DNA of 64,000 bases, taken from a virus. The stretch covers positions 62,001-126,000 of IMG/VR virus record IMGVR_UViG_3300046096_000628, one strand, 5' to 3'. Position numbers and translations under genes: made by a program. Within the stretch, counting starts at the first letter, position 1. The number at the start of each line of letters is the position of its first letter. The notes under the pieces are model-generated. The model did no database searches, was not told the DNA's origin, and saw nothing but the letters and a program-made list of their open reading frames with translations. Of this stretch, positions 14,036-22,937 are shown in pieces.

Positions 14036-14610
14036 AATGGATTGTGTGAAGTTAAGATTGCCATACGATCGTCAAAATTTGGTGTATCGATTACACACTG
14101 CTTTGTGGGTTGCGTCATTTGGCTAAAATAATCAATCATCGTCAAATCAACCATTCGACTATAATGACGATTGCTACCACGCGTGCCGTCGTGTTCAGGT
14201 TTGAAGTGTCCGGCACGGAGGTAATATACCTTGTCGTAAATCTGTTGCGCAGCCATACACTTGCGGTAATACTCATCCAACCAGTCACTGTATGAATTGT
14301 TATGCCCCATTGCTACTAAAGCATAGGTCCACAAATCAGAAAAGCTTCTTTCTGTAAAGATAACTTGCTTAGCGCCACTAGGAGTAGTCGCAAGGATAAA
14401 TTGATCATCTGCCAACTTTCGCTTCAAAATTTCATCTTGGAACTTGCAAGTGAGTGCGTTATTCTCATTCACTTCATCAAGAGTATACCCCCAGTCAGCC
14501 AAAATGGATCGCGACGTCTTGCGGGCGATGACTTGATATCCTATTTTGGAAAGTTCCGCAAGAATGCTCGACTTGCCAGCACCTTGCGATCCTGAGACTG
14601 ATATTAGCAT
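14020..14610 (-). CDS. P-loop nucleotide kinase (AAA_28/NadR-like)
   Basis: 196 residues with Walker A GSQGAGKSS at residues 7-15 and a kinase-like core (VIARKTSRSILADWG; VIFTERSFSDLWTY, where the E/D R motif resembles the lid/substrate loop of deoxynucleoside or ribosylnicotinamide kinases). The likely reaction is phosphorylation of a nucleoside or nucleotide; the substrate cannot be told. A second protein of this class lies at 41545-42105. Confidence 0.7.
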   Translation of the reverse strand: MLISVSGSQGAGKSSILAELSKIGYQVIARKTSRSILADWGYTLDEVNENNALTCKFQDEILKRKLADDQFILATTPSGAKQVIFTERSFSDLWTYALVAMGHNNSYSDWLDEYYRKCMAAQQIYDKVYYLRAGHFKPEHDGTRGSNRHYSRMVDLTMIDYFSQMTQPTKQCVIDTPNFDDRMAILTSHNPLWLPD

Positions 14611-14622
14611 AGGTTGGTTTCC

Positions 14623-14835
14623 TTATTTAACGGAAGTATCAGTTGCCGCTGCTTTTGCTGTTGCAGTATCCATCGAAGTGCGATTCAATGTCATAATTTG
14701 CTCATTGTGTGCACTCAACTTCGATGCCATCTTTGCGGCAAGAATGCTCGATAGAACAGCTTTTGCTTGCTCCGTGCTGTCTGTGACAACATTATTAATC
14801 ATAGCACTATATTGTTGACGTAGTTCTGGTTCCAT
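14623..14835 (-). CDS. Small helical protein, possible prohead core component
   Basis: 70 residues, entirely helical and Ala-rich (MEPELRQQYSAMINNVVTDS; AVLSSILAAKMASKL). Size and composition resemble small prohead-core proteins of T4-like phages (gp67/gp68 class), but similarity is only general. Confidence 0.4.
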   Translation of the reverse strand: MEPELRQQYSAMINNVVTDSTEQAKAVLSSILAAKMASKLSAHNEQIMTLNRTSMDTATAKAAATDTSVK

Positions 14836-14839
14836 TTGG

Positions 14840-15100
14840 TTACCCTATAAAGTAAAGTTTGTACGGCTTATTACGAAAGTCTGGTAGGGTGCCGATTTGA
14901 TAACCCATTACCTTCTGCTCAACTATTATTGATGATCTGCTAGTTGCAAGTAAGTTGGCAACTTCAATCGCCAACTGCTCATCAATTGGATCACCAACAG
15001 CTTCCACGATGCAGATGTTTGACCCAACCGGTGCAAGTCGGATCAACTGCGAGTTTACATTTTGCAGAGTCGCGCCTTGACGGAGGTGAAATACGTTCAC
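14840..15100 (-). CDS. Hypothetical protein (86 aa)
   Basis: GTG start at 15100 overlaps the TGA of the DsbA-like gene. Mixed alpha/beta, with VGSNICIVEAVGDPIDEQLA followed by helix and strand. Not recognised. Confidence 0.5.
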   Translation of the reverse strand: MNVFHLRQGATLQNVNSQLIRLAPVGSNICIVEAVGDPIDEQLAIEVANLLATSRSSIIVEQKVMGYQIGTLPDFRNKPYKLYFIG

Positions 15101-15399
15101 GACTTATCCTCTGCATCACCAGATTGATCACCGTATAACGTCGTATACAACTCATTCGTAGCTTCTAGCTTTGCATTAGCAGTACCGAATGATTGCTTGT
15201 GACGCATTGCAATTACCTTATTCAAAATAGATGCGTCAATCTTGAATTGTTCACGAATTGCTGCAATGATCTCTTTCTTGTGGTCCTTTTCACCATCTGC
15301 TCGTATTAAGCAACCGCAAGCTTCCTCTATCATAATTTTCAACTGTTTTCGCTCGACATCACTAGATGGAGGGACGAAATCAAATCCTTCTACTGCCAT
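15097..15399 (-). CDS. dsbA: DsbA-like double-stranded DNA-binding late regulator
   Basis: 100 residues. The central part KKEIIAAIREQFKIDASILNK followed by VIAMRHKQSF matches the pattern of T4 DsbA, a small dsDNA-binding protein that binds near late promoters and modulates late transcription. The C-terminus is acidic. The many ATAAATA promoters in this window would be its natural targets. Confidence 0.65.
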   Translation of the reverse strand: MAVEGFDFVPPSSDVERKQLKIMIEEACGCLIRADGEKDHKKEIIAAIREQFKIDASILNKVIAMRHKQSFGTANAKLEATNELYTTLYGDQSGDAEDKS

Positions 15400-15411
15400 A
15401 ATAATTCCTTT

Positions 15412-16035
15412 TTATATAACTTGCTCTAACCATTGTGTCCATGTACCCGGAAAGTTCTTCGGTGAATATATCAACGGAGATTCGAGTTGAATAAATGTCT
15501 TTGATATGAACAACTCACCCATTCCAATTTTCGAAAATACGTGCGTAAAATGTGGATCGCTCGGATAGATGATCATCGTTCCGCGCACTGGATTGAATCC
15601 AAATCCGTGGGATGGTAACTCAAACTTGCCACCGTACACTTCAAACTCAGTATCAAACGGTGGCTTATCATTATAATCACTCAAAAACACAAGTGCTGTC
15701 AAGTCTCTATTATGTACCCGCAACCACTTGTCTTTAATTCGAGTCGAATTGTCGCAAGTTGCAACAGGGTTGACAGTACTATCCGCCCATTGGACACGAG
15801 TTGGCTCCAGATTGGTGATTTTTCCTTGGTAGTGCTCTTCTATCGATTCTCTATTTGCAGCAATTGCACCAGCAACCATCTCATGAGCCAACTCAGTGTG
15901 CTTGATTGTCATTACTGGCTGACCAGATTTGTTTACATCAAGTGATATGAACTCAGCACTGTCGGCGATTTGCTCACACTGCATTGGTGATACAGCTTCG
16001 TGGATAATGAAAAATGGGGAGTGAACTTGGGTCAT
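15412..16035 (-). CDS. 2OG-Fe(II) oxygenase (prolyl-4-hydroxylase-like)
   Basis: 207 residues. Typical phage P4H-like layout: an N-terminal PFFIIHEAVSPMQCEQIAD, then LTALVFLSDYND, FEVYGGKFELP, GTMIIYPSDPHFTHVFSKI. The second metal His is H in FTHVF; 'GG...F....G...P......H' matches the double-stranded beta-helix. Metal ligand one is less clear (H/D near HNRDLTA). The substrate is unknown; such enzymes are frequent in T4-like phages. Confidence 0.7.
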   Translation of the reverse strand: MTQVHSPFFIIHEAVSPMQCEQIADSAEFISLDVNKSGQPVMTIKHTELAHEMVAGAIAANRESIEEHYQGKITNLEPTRVQWADSTVNPVATCDNSTRIKDKWLRVHNRDLTALVFLSDYNDKPPFDTEFEVYGGKFELPSHGFGFNPVRGTMIIYPSDPHFTHVFSKIGMGELFISKTFIQLESPLIYSPKNFPGTWTQWLEQVI

Positions 16036-16721
16036 TTTTTTAATTTTGATGTGTGATAATCTGTGAAGACTTTATTTACTTGTCCAACATACGGATAAAT
16101 CGACTTTTCAAATACTTGAGGTTTAAAAAGCGTCTCGTTCCCGATGATTGTTACAATGTTCTCAATAAGGATGCCGGTCATTTCATAAAACATCAGGGCG
16201 TACGTCGTTTCTTGTAGAAAATAGTCCTTGATGTAGTCTTCTGTTTTCTTCTTGCTTGCAGTCTTGAAATCGATGATAGCAGGTTTACCCTTCCACACAC
16301 CAATCAAGTCTACACGACCAGCTGTTTTAAGTTCGTGGGATACCAAGCACTGCTCATTGACCCATATTTCCGTTAGGTTGGTGACCAATTGTTTTTTAAT
16401 CTGTCTGTACGGAACTGCAATCTCTTTAGGGGAATCTTCTGCCAATGTTTTAGTTTGATCATTGAGCCAATCGTCAAGTGGATTGTGTACACCCGTACCA
16501 CGATCGGTTGCAGCTTTTGTTTTAGCTGCTGCTTTATCGAAGCCAATGTTCTTGCGCCAAGCGTTTAGTGCTTCTTGTTTTTCTGGATCGGCTTGTCCGA
16601 TAACAGTCGTTACACTTGGGTACCACAAGTCGTCTGCAACTTTGTACATTCGCTTGCCATAGACGTTAGTTTTCGATTCGAGCTCGATGGCCCATTCAGG
16701 ATGAGAGTTGCGTGGTATCAA
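16032..16721 (-). CDS. RecB/Cas4-like PD-(D/E)XK exonuclease
   Basis: 229 residues starting at TTG 16721, the only start after an in-frame stop that keeps the conserved YPSVTTVIGQAD segment. The catalytic triad region is GRVDLIGVWKGKPAIIDFKT (split: GRVDLIG and AIIDFKTA), followed by a Q..TYALMF motif, as in RecB-family nucleases. A probable DNA exonuclease for recombination or host DNA breakdown. It overlaps the oxygenase start. Confidence 0.75.
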   Translation of the reverse strand: MIPRNSHPEWAIELESKTNVYGKRMYKVADDLWYPSVTTVIGQADPEKQEALNAWRKNIGFDKAAAKTKAATDRGTGVHNPLDDWLNDQTKTLAEDSPKEIAVPYRQIKKQLVTNLTEIWVNEQCLVSHELKTAGRVDLIGVWKGKPAIIDFKTASKKKTEDYIKDYFLQETTYALMFYEMTGILIENIVTIIGNETLFKPQVFEKSIYPYVGQVNKVFTDYHTSKLKK

Positions 16722-16779
16722 AATAGGTAAAGGGAACTAATGCTCCCTTATCTATGTTTGGTAAAAAGGGGGCAACTAC

Positions 16780-17049
16780 TCACCACCCCTTGTCTATGAT
16801 TACCCTAGGCATTGCATCCTCTTCGACACCATCTTTCATTAGTTTAGCAAGACGAGGTTTAAATAGAGATTGATTTCCTTTTGTGGTATACAGGATTGGC
16901 TGGCCGTGTGTGTCTTTACCAAATCCTGTCACAGTTGCTTTACGATTCTTGAATTTTCCAATTCGGATTTCGTCTCCTACTTCAATAGCAGGTAGTTCTA
17001 GCCGTGGTTGTTCAGCAGCTTCACATAGATAATCCAAGAATTTGCCCAC
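16780..17049 (-). CDS. Hypothetical protein with SH3-like region (89 aa)
   Basis: GTG start at 17049 with AGAGG upstream (MGKFLDYLCEAAEQPR). IEVGDEIRIGKFKNRKATVTGF is a KOW/SH3-like strand pattern. Follows the 17051 gene with almost no gap and may accompany it in virion assembly. Function unknown. Confidence 0.5.
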   Translation of the reverse strand: MGKFLDYLCEAAEQPRLELPAIEVGDEIRIGKFKNRKATVTGFGKDTHGQPILYTTKGNQSLFKPRLAKLMKDGVEEDAMPRVIIDKGW

Positions 17050-17050
17050 T

Positions 17051-18301
17051 CTACAACCTCTTATCAATGTAGTTTTTAGCAGCTAGTAGTGTACCAAAAC
17101 GATTAACAGTTGCGCCCACGATGGCCCATTGTTTTGGGCCTTCTTGGCGTACAGTGTACTGCTTGTATTTGATAGATTTGTACTCAGGCGATGTTGATTG
17201 TTCGTTGACAGCTTTACTGAAATTTCTCCAGTCGGATCTGATATGAGAACCTGGGAATTTAATCATTGTAACTTCCAACATTTCAAACCCACGGTCAACA
17301 CTTAGGACTTTACATTTCTCACCCTTGTACTTACTATCAGCAGTAATAGTAACAGTATCACCTTTTCTGAACGGAGAAGCTGCTTCTGTTACACCTCGTA
17401 AATCTTTTGCGCACATCCCACGCATTAGTACATTACCGTTTGGCAGCTTAATCGGTTGACCGAGCATTGTTGGACGATAGTCCGCGTGGCCACCAGCGTG
17501 ACGAAGTACCGTGTTAGTTTTTGGATCGACTTCATACCAGTCATCATCATTGAAGTGACCGGTGTATGCTTCGTTAACTGCTTTAGACGCATATTTTACA
17601 TTCTGCGCTGCGCGTGCTCGTTTATTAGCAGTGTCAGCAATGCTTTTCATCTGATCCAAGATTGGATCCTTAACTGGTGCGGTCAGCTTTTTAACACTAC
17701 GCTTGATTGTATCACTAAGACCTTCCACCACAGTTGGTTCATTGAATGATTCAGATACTGCTGAACGCGATTGTGCAGCTTCCCAACCCAAGTTCCATTC
17801 GCGATTGTCGTCACTACCAGCTGGGTGTGGATTTTTAACAACATCAGCGAGAAATGCATCGTACCCGGCAGCGTAAGCAGTGCTGTTTTTACTTTCTTTG
17901 ACGCTTGCGTGCTTCTTTTTGATTTCGAAGTGATTCACGAACTTGCCATTCACAGTGTAATGATCGCCTGCTTTTGAGACGCTTGTGATTTTACCTTTGC
18001 CTCGGCCACCTTCTTGTGGCGGATCCATTTCGTACGACACGTCGTCACCAACTTTATATTTGTGCGTTAGTGCTTGTCCCATTACTTTACCAGCAATTTT
18101 GTTGAGTATACCTTCTGTCAACGAGCCTTTGCTAGTTGGAGCATTGAAACGACCTTTGTGAGACGTTTTATCCCAAGCGTGGTACGTACCAGTCTTGTTA
18201 TCTTTTGTAACAGTGTAGCCAAGTTTTTTAGCAGCGGTTTCCCATTCGGCAAGTTTGGAGTAAGCGCTTTCATTGAGTGCGATGATAGATGTTAGTTTCA
18301 C
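17051..18301 (-). CDS. Capsid-targeted internal protein with repeated protease-site-like motifs
   Basis: 416 residues from a GTG start overlapping the upstream stop. The N-terminus MKLTSIIALNESA resembles the T4 capsid-targeting sequence (MKTYQEFIAEA), and more LxE/VxE-(G/S/A) motifs follow (LTEGI, VSESF, VVEGL, VNEAY, VTEAA), matching the type of site cut by the T4 prohead protease gp21. SH3-like segments (KVGDDVSYEMDPP; FRKGDTVTITAD) separate them. I infer an internal head protein that is matured by cleavage into several pieces. Confidence 0.5.
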   Translation of the reverse strand: MKLTSIIALNESAYSKLAEWETAAKKLGYTVTKDNKTGTYHAWDKTSHKGRFNAPTSKGSLTEGILNKIAGKVMGQALTHKYKVGDDVSYEMDPPQEGGRGKGKITSVSKAGDHYTVNGKFVNHFEIKKKHASVKESKNSTAYAAGYDAFLADVVKNPHPAGSDDNREWNLGWEAAQSRSAVSESFNEPTVVEGLSDTIKRSVKKLTAPVKDPILDQMKSIADTANKRARAAQNVKYASKAVNEAYTGHFNDDDWYEVDPKTNTVLRHAGGHADYRPTMLGQPIKLPNGNVLMRGMCAKDLRGVTEAASPFRKGDTVTITADSKYKGEKCKVLSVDRGFEMLEVTMIKFPGSHIRSDWRNFSKAVNEQSTSPEYKSIKYKQYTVRQEGPKQWAIVGATVNRFGTLLAAKNYIDKRL

Positions 18302-19227
18302 TGTGCGTGTCCTTTTGATGTACGATATTTAGCCAAGCGTTGAACAAGTCGTTCATTTTTCTTGCGCTCTTTTTCTTCTTCTTCAAATTCTTCCATGTCT
18401 GCAACTTCTTGCTCGCGACTGATCTCAGCATCTTGTTTTTGAGTTTCAATGTCTTGTAACTCGGTTTCAGCTTTTGCTTTTGCAACATCAGCATTCGCAG
18501 TACGAACGCCAGTTTCAGATTTTAGTAGGTCGATCACCTGTTGCAATAACTGAACTGTGCTTTGCTGCATATCTGGAGATGTCTCATCTTCACTACCAAG
18601 TTCACCACCTTCTTCGCCATCAAGGTCCAGTTCATTATCACCAGCATCTTCCTCACCGTCAAGCGCGAGATCGTCTTCACCACCTTCTTCACTCTCTGGT
18701 TCCTCATCCTCTGTAATTGCTTCATCCCATTCAACGTCGACGATATCGTAGTCCTGCTTTAGCATGTACAGCACTTCTGCGATTTCTTTTGGATTGTCTG
18801 CATCACTCAAGATAGCATTGAGACGAGTTTCAAAATCTTCCGCTTGATCGCGCTTAACGGTGACCTTGATCACTTTACCGTCACCATCTTGCAAACCAAA
18901 AGTAGATGTTTGTGTTTTATCATCAACCTGTGCACGCTTGGTAGCGTTTGACACCTTATCATTTACATCAGCAACGATCTTCGCATTTTTATCTGCACTG
19001 AGGCCATTCCCTCCGTTAGAGCCCACTGCTCCATCGAATTCAAATAGGATGGCTGTACTCACATCAAAAGTTGAGATTACACTTTCGCTAATCTTCAACT
19101 TTTGCACTTTATTCTTTAGTATCGGACGTCGTTTAATAGAACCAGAGTGCGTAAATGGGTTACCAGCAATCGATGCTGCCCCTATCGAGCCAGCGGCTGC
19201 GTCTTCTAAAATGGTAGAGAGTTTCAT
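18298..19227 (-). CDS. Acidic coiled-coil head/scaffold-like protein
   Basis: 309 residues with a capsid-targeting-like start MKLSTILEDAAAG, a strongly acidic middle (residues about 170-230, runs of E/D/G) and a long C-terminal coiled coil (AKAKAETELQDIETQKQDAE, continuing to MEEFEEEEKERKK). This resembles prohead core/scaffold proteins of T4-like phages. A late promoter precedes it (19249-19257). Confidence 0.5.
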   Translation of the reverse strand: MKLSTILEDAAAGSIGAASIAGNPFTHSGSIKRRPILKNKVQKLKISESVISTFDVSTAILFEFDGAVGSNGGNGLSADKNAKIVADVNDKVSNATKRAQVDDKTQTSTFGLQDGDGKVIKVTVKRDQAEDFETRLNAILSDADNPKEIAEVLYMLKQDYDIVDVEWDEAITEDEEPESEEGGEDDLALDGEEDAGDNELDLDGEEGGELGSEDETSPDMQQSTVQLLQQVIDLLKSETGVRTANADVAKAKAETELQDIETQKQDAEISREQEVADMEEFEEEEKERKKNERLVQRLAKYRTSKGHAQ

Positions 19228-19248
19228 AATATGTTGTGGCAGTATTGA

Positions 19249-19257
19249 TTATTTATC
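19249..19257 (-). promoter_or_regulatory. Putative late promoter (GATAAATAA)
   Basis: Late -10 about 22 nt before the ATG at 19227; it overlaps the stop codon of the ligase-like gene. Confidence 0.55.
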
Positions 19258-20658
19258 ACCGAGGTAGCTCTTGTATAAGATTTCTACAGCTTGTTGAGTA
19301 GTTCTCGTGGATTGTATTGCTTTTTCATTGCTACGAATGTCTGTAATGATATCAGCAAACAGCGACAACGTACGGCGAGTAATCTCAGGAGAGTACTTAA
19401 ATTTGCGCCCCGTTGCTGAATCCATTTCAATTTTGTCGACCCGCTGCATAAATGTATCTTTTGCTTGGATCAGCGATTGTTCAGCAGTTTTTAGTGCTTG
19501 AATGAGTTGCGGACGAACTTTATTAATATCAACAGACCAGTCACCTTCACGAGAAGCAAGGAATGCACGGATTGTGCGAGGCGTTTTCAATTTCGGCTCT
19601 TGCAGGATTACAGACAAATCCTCTAGCAAATCACCGTAGATAGAGCCACTACGTGTTTCAGCAACTTTTAACATTCCCTCAACGGGACGAGGTACAGTAG
19701 CTTTGATTTGATTGCGAATAGCAAAGTTGAATTGATTGAAAGCGGAGAACACATCCTTATCAACAATCTTGATTTGACGGTTTGTTTTTGGATCGAACAT
19801 AACGACGCCCTCGATACCCGGATCATGCTCAGCATCAACATCACTCACGTCACGCAAACTCGGTACCAGCGTACGGACAAACTGTTTGAGCAATTTCTCT
19901 TTAATTGGTAGTTTGAAATCGGTTAATAACTTCTCTGCAACTTGCTTGCGAAGTGCAACCATCTCCCGAGTCTTGGAGGTTGAACGAGTAATATCAGCAA
20001 TTGACATCGCCCCCTGCGACGTCTCCACCTGCTGACTGATGTACAGCTTCAATTGCTCCAACTCATCCTCAAAATCAATCTGTTTTAACTTCTGTGCATC
20101 TATTTGTTGTGGAGTGGTGAAACGCCAAGTAATCATTGTTGGCTTCTTGATCAAATCTACCCCATTTTCAGTTGTAATCTCGACCGTCTCTACCTGTACT
20201 GGTGCTAGTTTCAATGATTGAAGTTTTTTGATGATTTGTGGAGATTGTTCGCTGATAGCGCGAAGAAATGCGATTGCTGAACTACCATAAATGATAGCAT
20301 TTGGTTGTCGACCATAAAGAACCTCACACTCAACTAATATATTAGCAGGAACCACTCTTGCTAGACTAGCCTCAACCTGTTGTAGTGCTTGATGAGCAGA
20401 TTTAAACCCAACATACGCAGGGGAGTCTCCCCACTGAGCTGGATCGTATACAGGCGTATCATTCCCTTTTTGCTGTCGGTTGGTATACAACTTACCGTGC
20501 TCGTCAATTCCGAAAGTTAGTGCAGATCCATCTAATTTTTCTGTTGCTGCATACCGAGTAAGGTTGGTAATTGTATCGACGAACTCATCTATCGACAGAT
20601 CTTCGATGTGTTCAATCCCTTCTTTTAGGGATTGTTTTAAATATTCACTAAATCGCAT
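19249..20658 (-). CDS. Nucleic-acid ligase-fold protein with capsid-targeting-like N-terminus
   Basis: 469 residues from the ATG at 20658. Nucleotidyltransferase motifs are visible: motif I EKLDGSALTFG (Lys near residue 40), motif III ILVECEVLYGR, motif IV IEGVVMFD, motif V QIKIVDKD, in correct order. The protein would adenylylate its Lys and seal nucleic acid, or be an inactive relative. The N-terminus MRFSEYLKQSLKEGI resembles the T4 capsid-targeting peptide, so it may be packaged in the head. The C-terminal 150 residues are helical and of unknown role. A late promoter lies at 20679-20686. Confidence 0.65.
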   Translation of the reverse strand: MRFSEYLKQSLKEGIEHIEDLSIDEFVDTITNLTRYAATEKLDGSALTFGIDEHGKLYTNRQQKGNDTPVYDPAQWGDSPAYVGFKSAHQALQQVEASLARVVPANILVECEVLYGRQPNAIIYGSSAIAFLRAISEQSPQIIKKLQSLKLAPVQVETVEITTENGVDLIKKPTMITWRFTTPQQIDAQKLKQIDFEDELEQLKLYISQQVETSQGAMSIADITRSTSKTREMVALRKQVAEKLLTDFKLPIKEKLLKQFVRTLVPSLRDVSDVDAEHDPGIEGVVMFDPKTNRQIKIVDKDVFSAFNQFNFAIRNQIKATVPRPVEGMLKVAETRSGSIYGDLLEDLSVILQEPKLKTPRTIRAFLASREGDWSVDINKVRPQLIQALKTAEQSLIQAKDTFMQRVDKIEMDSATGRKFKYSPEITRRTLSLFADIITDIRSNEKAIQSTRTTQQAVEILYKSYLGDK

Positions 20659-20678
20659 ACGCACCTTCAACAAAAGTG

Positions 20679-20686
20679 TATTTAGG
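20679..20686 (-). promoter_or_regulatory. Putative late promoter (CCTAAATA)
   Basis: About 21 nt before the ligase-like start at 20658; includes the helicase stop codon. Confidence 0.6.
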
Positions 20687-21992
20687 TTAAACCAAGTAGA
20701 TCCATCATCGATGCTTTCACAGGTGTGGCATCTCTTTGTGGTCTATCAAATGCGCCTTTTTCTTGTGGATTGAAAATCCTCAAGGATTTCGCATCCCAGC
20801 CAACATTGACGATACTACCAACACCACCCGAACTTCGGGTTTTCAGAAACTGAAAACCGATTTGACCAGCAGCACGCATCGCATCTGTTAAGTGAATGGC
20901 AAGTGTCCAGTCACTAGAACGAATCTTTTCTGCACCACCAGCTTGGTGACTTTGATCATACACTTCAACAGATGCAGCTGCTTTCGTCAGCTGGCTTGCA
21001 GTCAGTCCAATCATATCATATTCACCAAGCAAGTCGTAAAACTCTTCTGTAATGAACTTGTCGCGTGTACCGATGTTCTCCGAAGACACTTTTTGGATTG
21101 GATACAGTTTGTCGAGATAGTCGAGGACGATGATGTCTGGTATCCAACCTTTTTGAATTTCAATTTCCTTGATTAGTGCACGGATATCATTTGCAGTAGA
21201 ACCAAGCCGAATCTTCTTGATGACCATTTCTCCAGAGACGCCAACCAATCCATTGACAGCGGCTTGACCGAGTTCAGGATGACGACTAAGTTCTACTGAA
21301 CTTTTCTTCGATACAATCATCTGCGCGCGCTTATCAATCATTGGCTCATTCAATTCCAGTGACACATACAGGCAGTTGAGAAACTTACCGTTTAACCCCC
21401 GTTGTTTCATCATATTGAGAGCGAAGTTGAGAATCGATACGGATTTACCACCACCAGAAATAGCGAGCACAAGCAGCATTTCACCACGTGCCACACCACC
21501 ATCCATTTTTTTATCAATCTCCGGATAACCGAGTGAATAACGGATAGCATTTTCCTGCACCTCTTGACGAGATTCGATGTCTTGCAAGAATGAGATGCCG
21601 ATGTTGCTATCTACCTTAATCGAGATCGCACTTCGAACCAAGTGTTCCAACTGGTCATACTGCTCCGACATAATCAATGTTGGAGATTGCTCTAAAATTA
21701 TGTTGCGTAAAGCACTCTGACGACAAAAAGTTTGGATTTGGTCTTGTGTGTACTTAACCTCATCCCCTAGCAGTGCTTTCACTTTTTTGAGTTTAAGCTT
21801 TGTATCAGATTCAATGATATCAATCGACGGGATTCCGTTATATTTCTCGTGATACTCTTTGATGAAGGTAACAGCTTTGCGAAATTCTGGATCAAAGTAT
21901 TCTGGTTGAATGATTGGCAAAGTTTTGGTGAATAGCTTAGCATCTGCTACCCACAATGAGATTAGCATTTCTTGTTGTTTATTGTCAAGCAT
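20682..21992 (-). CDS. Replicative DNA helicase, DnaB/gp41-like
   Basis: 436 residues. A helical N-terminal domain (residues 1-150) is followed by a RecA-type core: Walker A AISGGGKSV near 180, Walker B-like IIVLDYLD near 290, GLTASQLTKAA (H3), GGAEKIRSSDWTLAIH and KTRSSGGVGS near the C-terminus. It matches T4 gp41/DnaB helicases that unwind DNA 5' to 3' at the fork with primase. The gene is intact; no intein interrupts it, although DnaB-type helicases are common intein hosts. Confidence 0.85.
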   Translation of the reverse strand: MLDNKQQEMLISLWVADAKLFTKTLPIIQPEYFDPEFRKAVTFIKEYHEKYNGIPSIDIIESDTKLKLKKVKALLGDEVKYTQDQIQTFCRQSALRNIILEQSPTLIMSEQYDQLEHLVRSAISIKVDSNIGISFLQDIESRQEVQENAIRYSLGYPEIDKKMDGGVARGEMLLVLAISGGGKSVSILNFALNMMKQRGLNGKFLNCLYVSLELNEPMIDKRAQMIVSKKSSVELSRHPELGQAAVNGLVGVSGEMVIKKIRLGSTANDIRALIKEIEIQKGWIPDIIVLDYLDKLYPIQKVSSENIGTRDKFITEEFYDLLGEYDMIGLTASQLTKAAASVEVYDQSHQAGGAEKIRSSDWTLAIHLTDAMRAAGQIGFQFLKTRSSGGVGSIVNVGWDAKSLRIFNPQEKGAFDRPQRDATPVKASMMDLLGLT

Positions 21993-22937
21993 TTAGTATA
22001 TTACGAATGGTTTTCGAAGTTCTTCTACAATAGTAGAGTTTGCAACAACCAGTTGGTTGTTGTCAACAACGAGGTCCCCTAAACGAATAGTCGAATTGCG
22101 AATAATGCGATCTTGCACAACGTCTGCTGCAGCTGACTTGTCTGAGGTAGCTAGCGGCAACACAACCGTTGGTAGCGTCGACCCTGTTAATAACAGCGAA
22201 TTGCCTTTTTGCAATAGGTACGTCGGAATCACAGCTGAGTACAGGAAATATGGTTTCTCCAGTGCAATCACCTTATAGTGTGTCCACAGTGTACCCCCAA
22301 TCGGCACATTAGATGTAGTCCATCCTGTGGATTGAAAGTGGTTAATGAAGTCTAATTGTGTATACAACGTATCAAGCGATGTTAGTGATTTATAAGACAA
22401 TGTTGCTGTAAAGGACGATGCTTCAATGTCAGCAGCAATTGTCAAAATATTTGACGTTAGTAAGCTCGGTGCTGTCCACGACGTAGACGGTACCACAAGT
22501 GTGGGTGGATTAAACTGATTATCAGTAACAACTGCAACACCTGTTTGTGGAGTTAGAAGATCGATTATAACAGTATCAGCTGTTTGAGATACAACGGTAA
22601 AAGCAGTGGTTTTAACACGACTGATTCCACCGCTTGTGTTGGCCTCTACAAAAATCTCAACAATCAGCGAACCAATGTGGCCAAAATTGTGAGTAAGCAC
22701 AATTGTTCGAACAGAAGTGAATGAGGTTTTATAGACCTTAGGTGTTTGTCGCCAGGTGATATGACTGCGTGCCGTAACATCAGCATTCGGATCAACAGAC
22801 AGTACTCCAACGCACCCTGGTGTAAGCGTGCAACGATTGAAGAATGTAATAGCTCCAGGAACAACGGATCTGTAATCCGCCTTTGCACATATACTACACT
22901 TAAAAATCTTTTTTATGTTTGCGCGCTTGTTACTCAT
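21993..22937 (-). CDS. Putative virion protein with N-terminal Cys cluster
   Basis: 314 residues. The N-terminus has four Cys in CSIC...NRCTLTPGCVG (residues about 15-43), a possible zinc ribbon; the rest is Thr/Val/Ser-rich beta sequence typical of tail or baseplate proteins (GSLIVEIFVEANTSGG; TWTAPSLL-like repeats). It starts in an ATGA overlap with the gene at 22934. Probably late, transcribed from 23444-23450. Confidence 0.5.
   Translation of the reverse strand: MSNKRANIKKIFKCSICAKADYRSVVPGAITFFNRCTLTPGCVGVLSVDPNADVTARSHITWRQTPKVYKTSFTSVRTIVLTHNFGHIGSLIVEIFVEANTSGGISRVKTTAFTVVSQTADTVIIDLLTPQTGVAVVTDNQFNPPTLVVPSTSWTAPSLLTSNILTIAADIEASSFTATLSYKSLTSLDTLYTQLDFINHFQSTGWTTSNVPIGGTLWTHYKVIALEKPYFLYSAVIPTYLLQKGNSLLLTGSTLPTVVLPLATSDKSAAADVVQDRIIRNSTIRLGDLVVDNNQLVVANSTIVEELRKPFVIY

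Noticed and set aside
16728-16750. AAGGGA/TCCCTT hairpin before the RecB-like gene as terminator
   Set aside because: Six base pairs without a following U-tract; too weak to call.
20682-21992. An intein in the DnaB-type helicase
   Set aside because: Walker A, Walker B and downstream motifs are contiguous in one frame of normal length; no Cys/Ser block A or HN junction is present.
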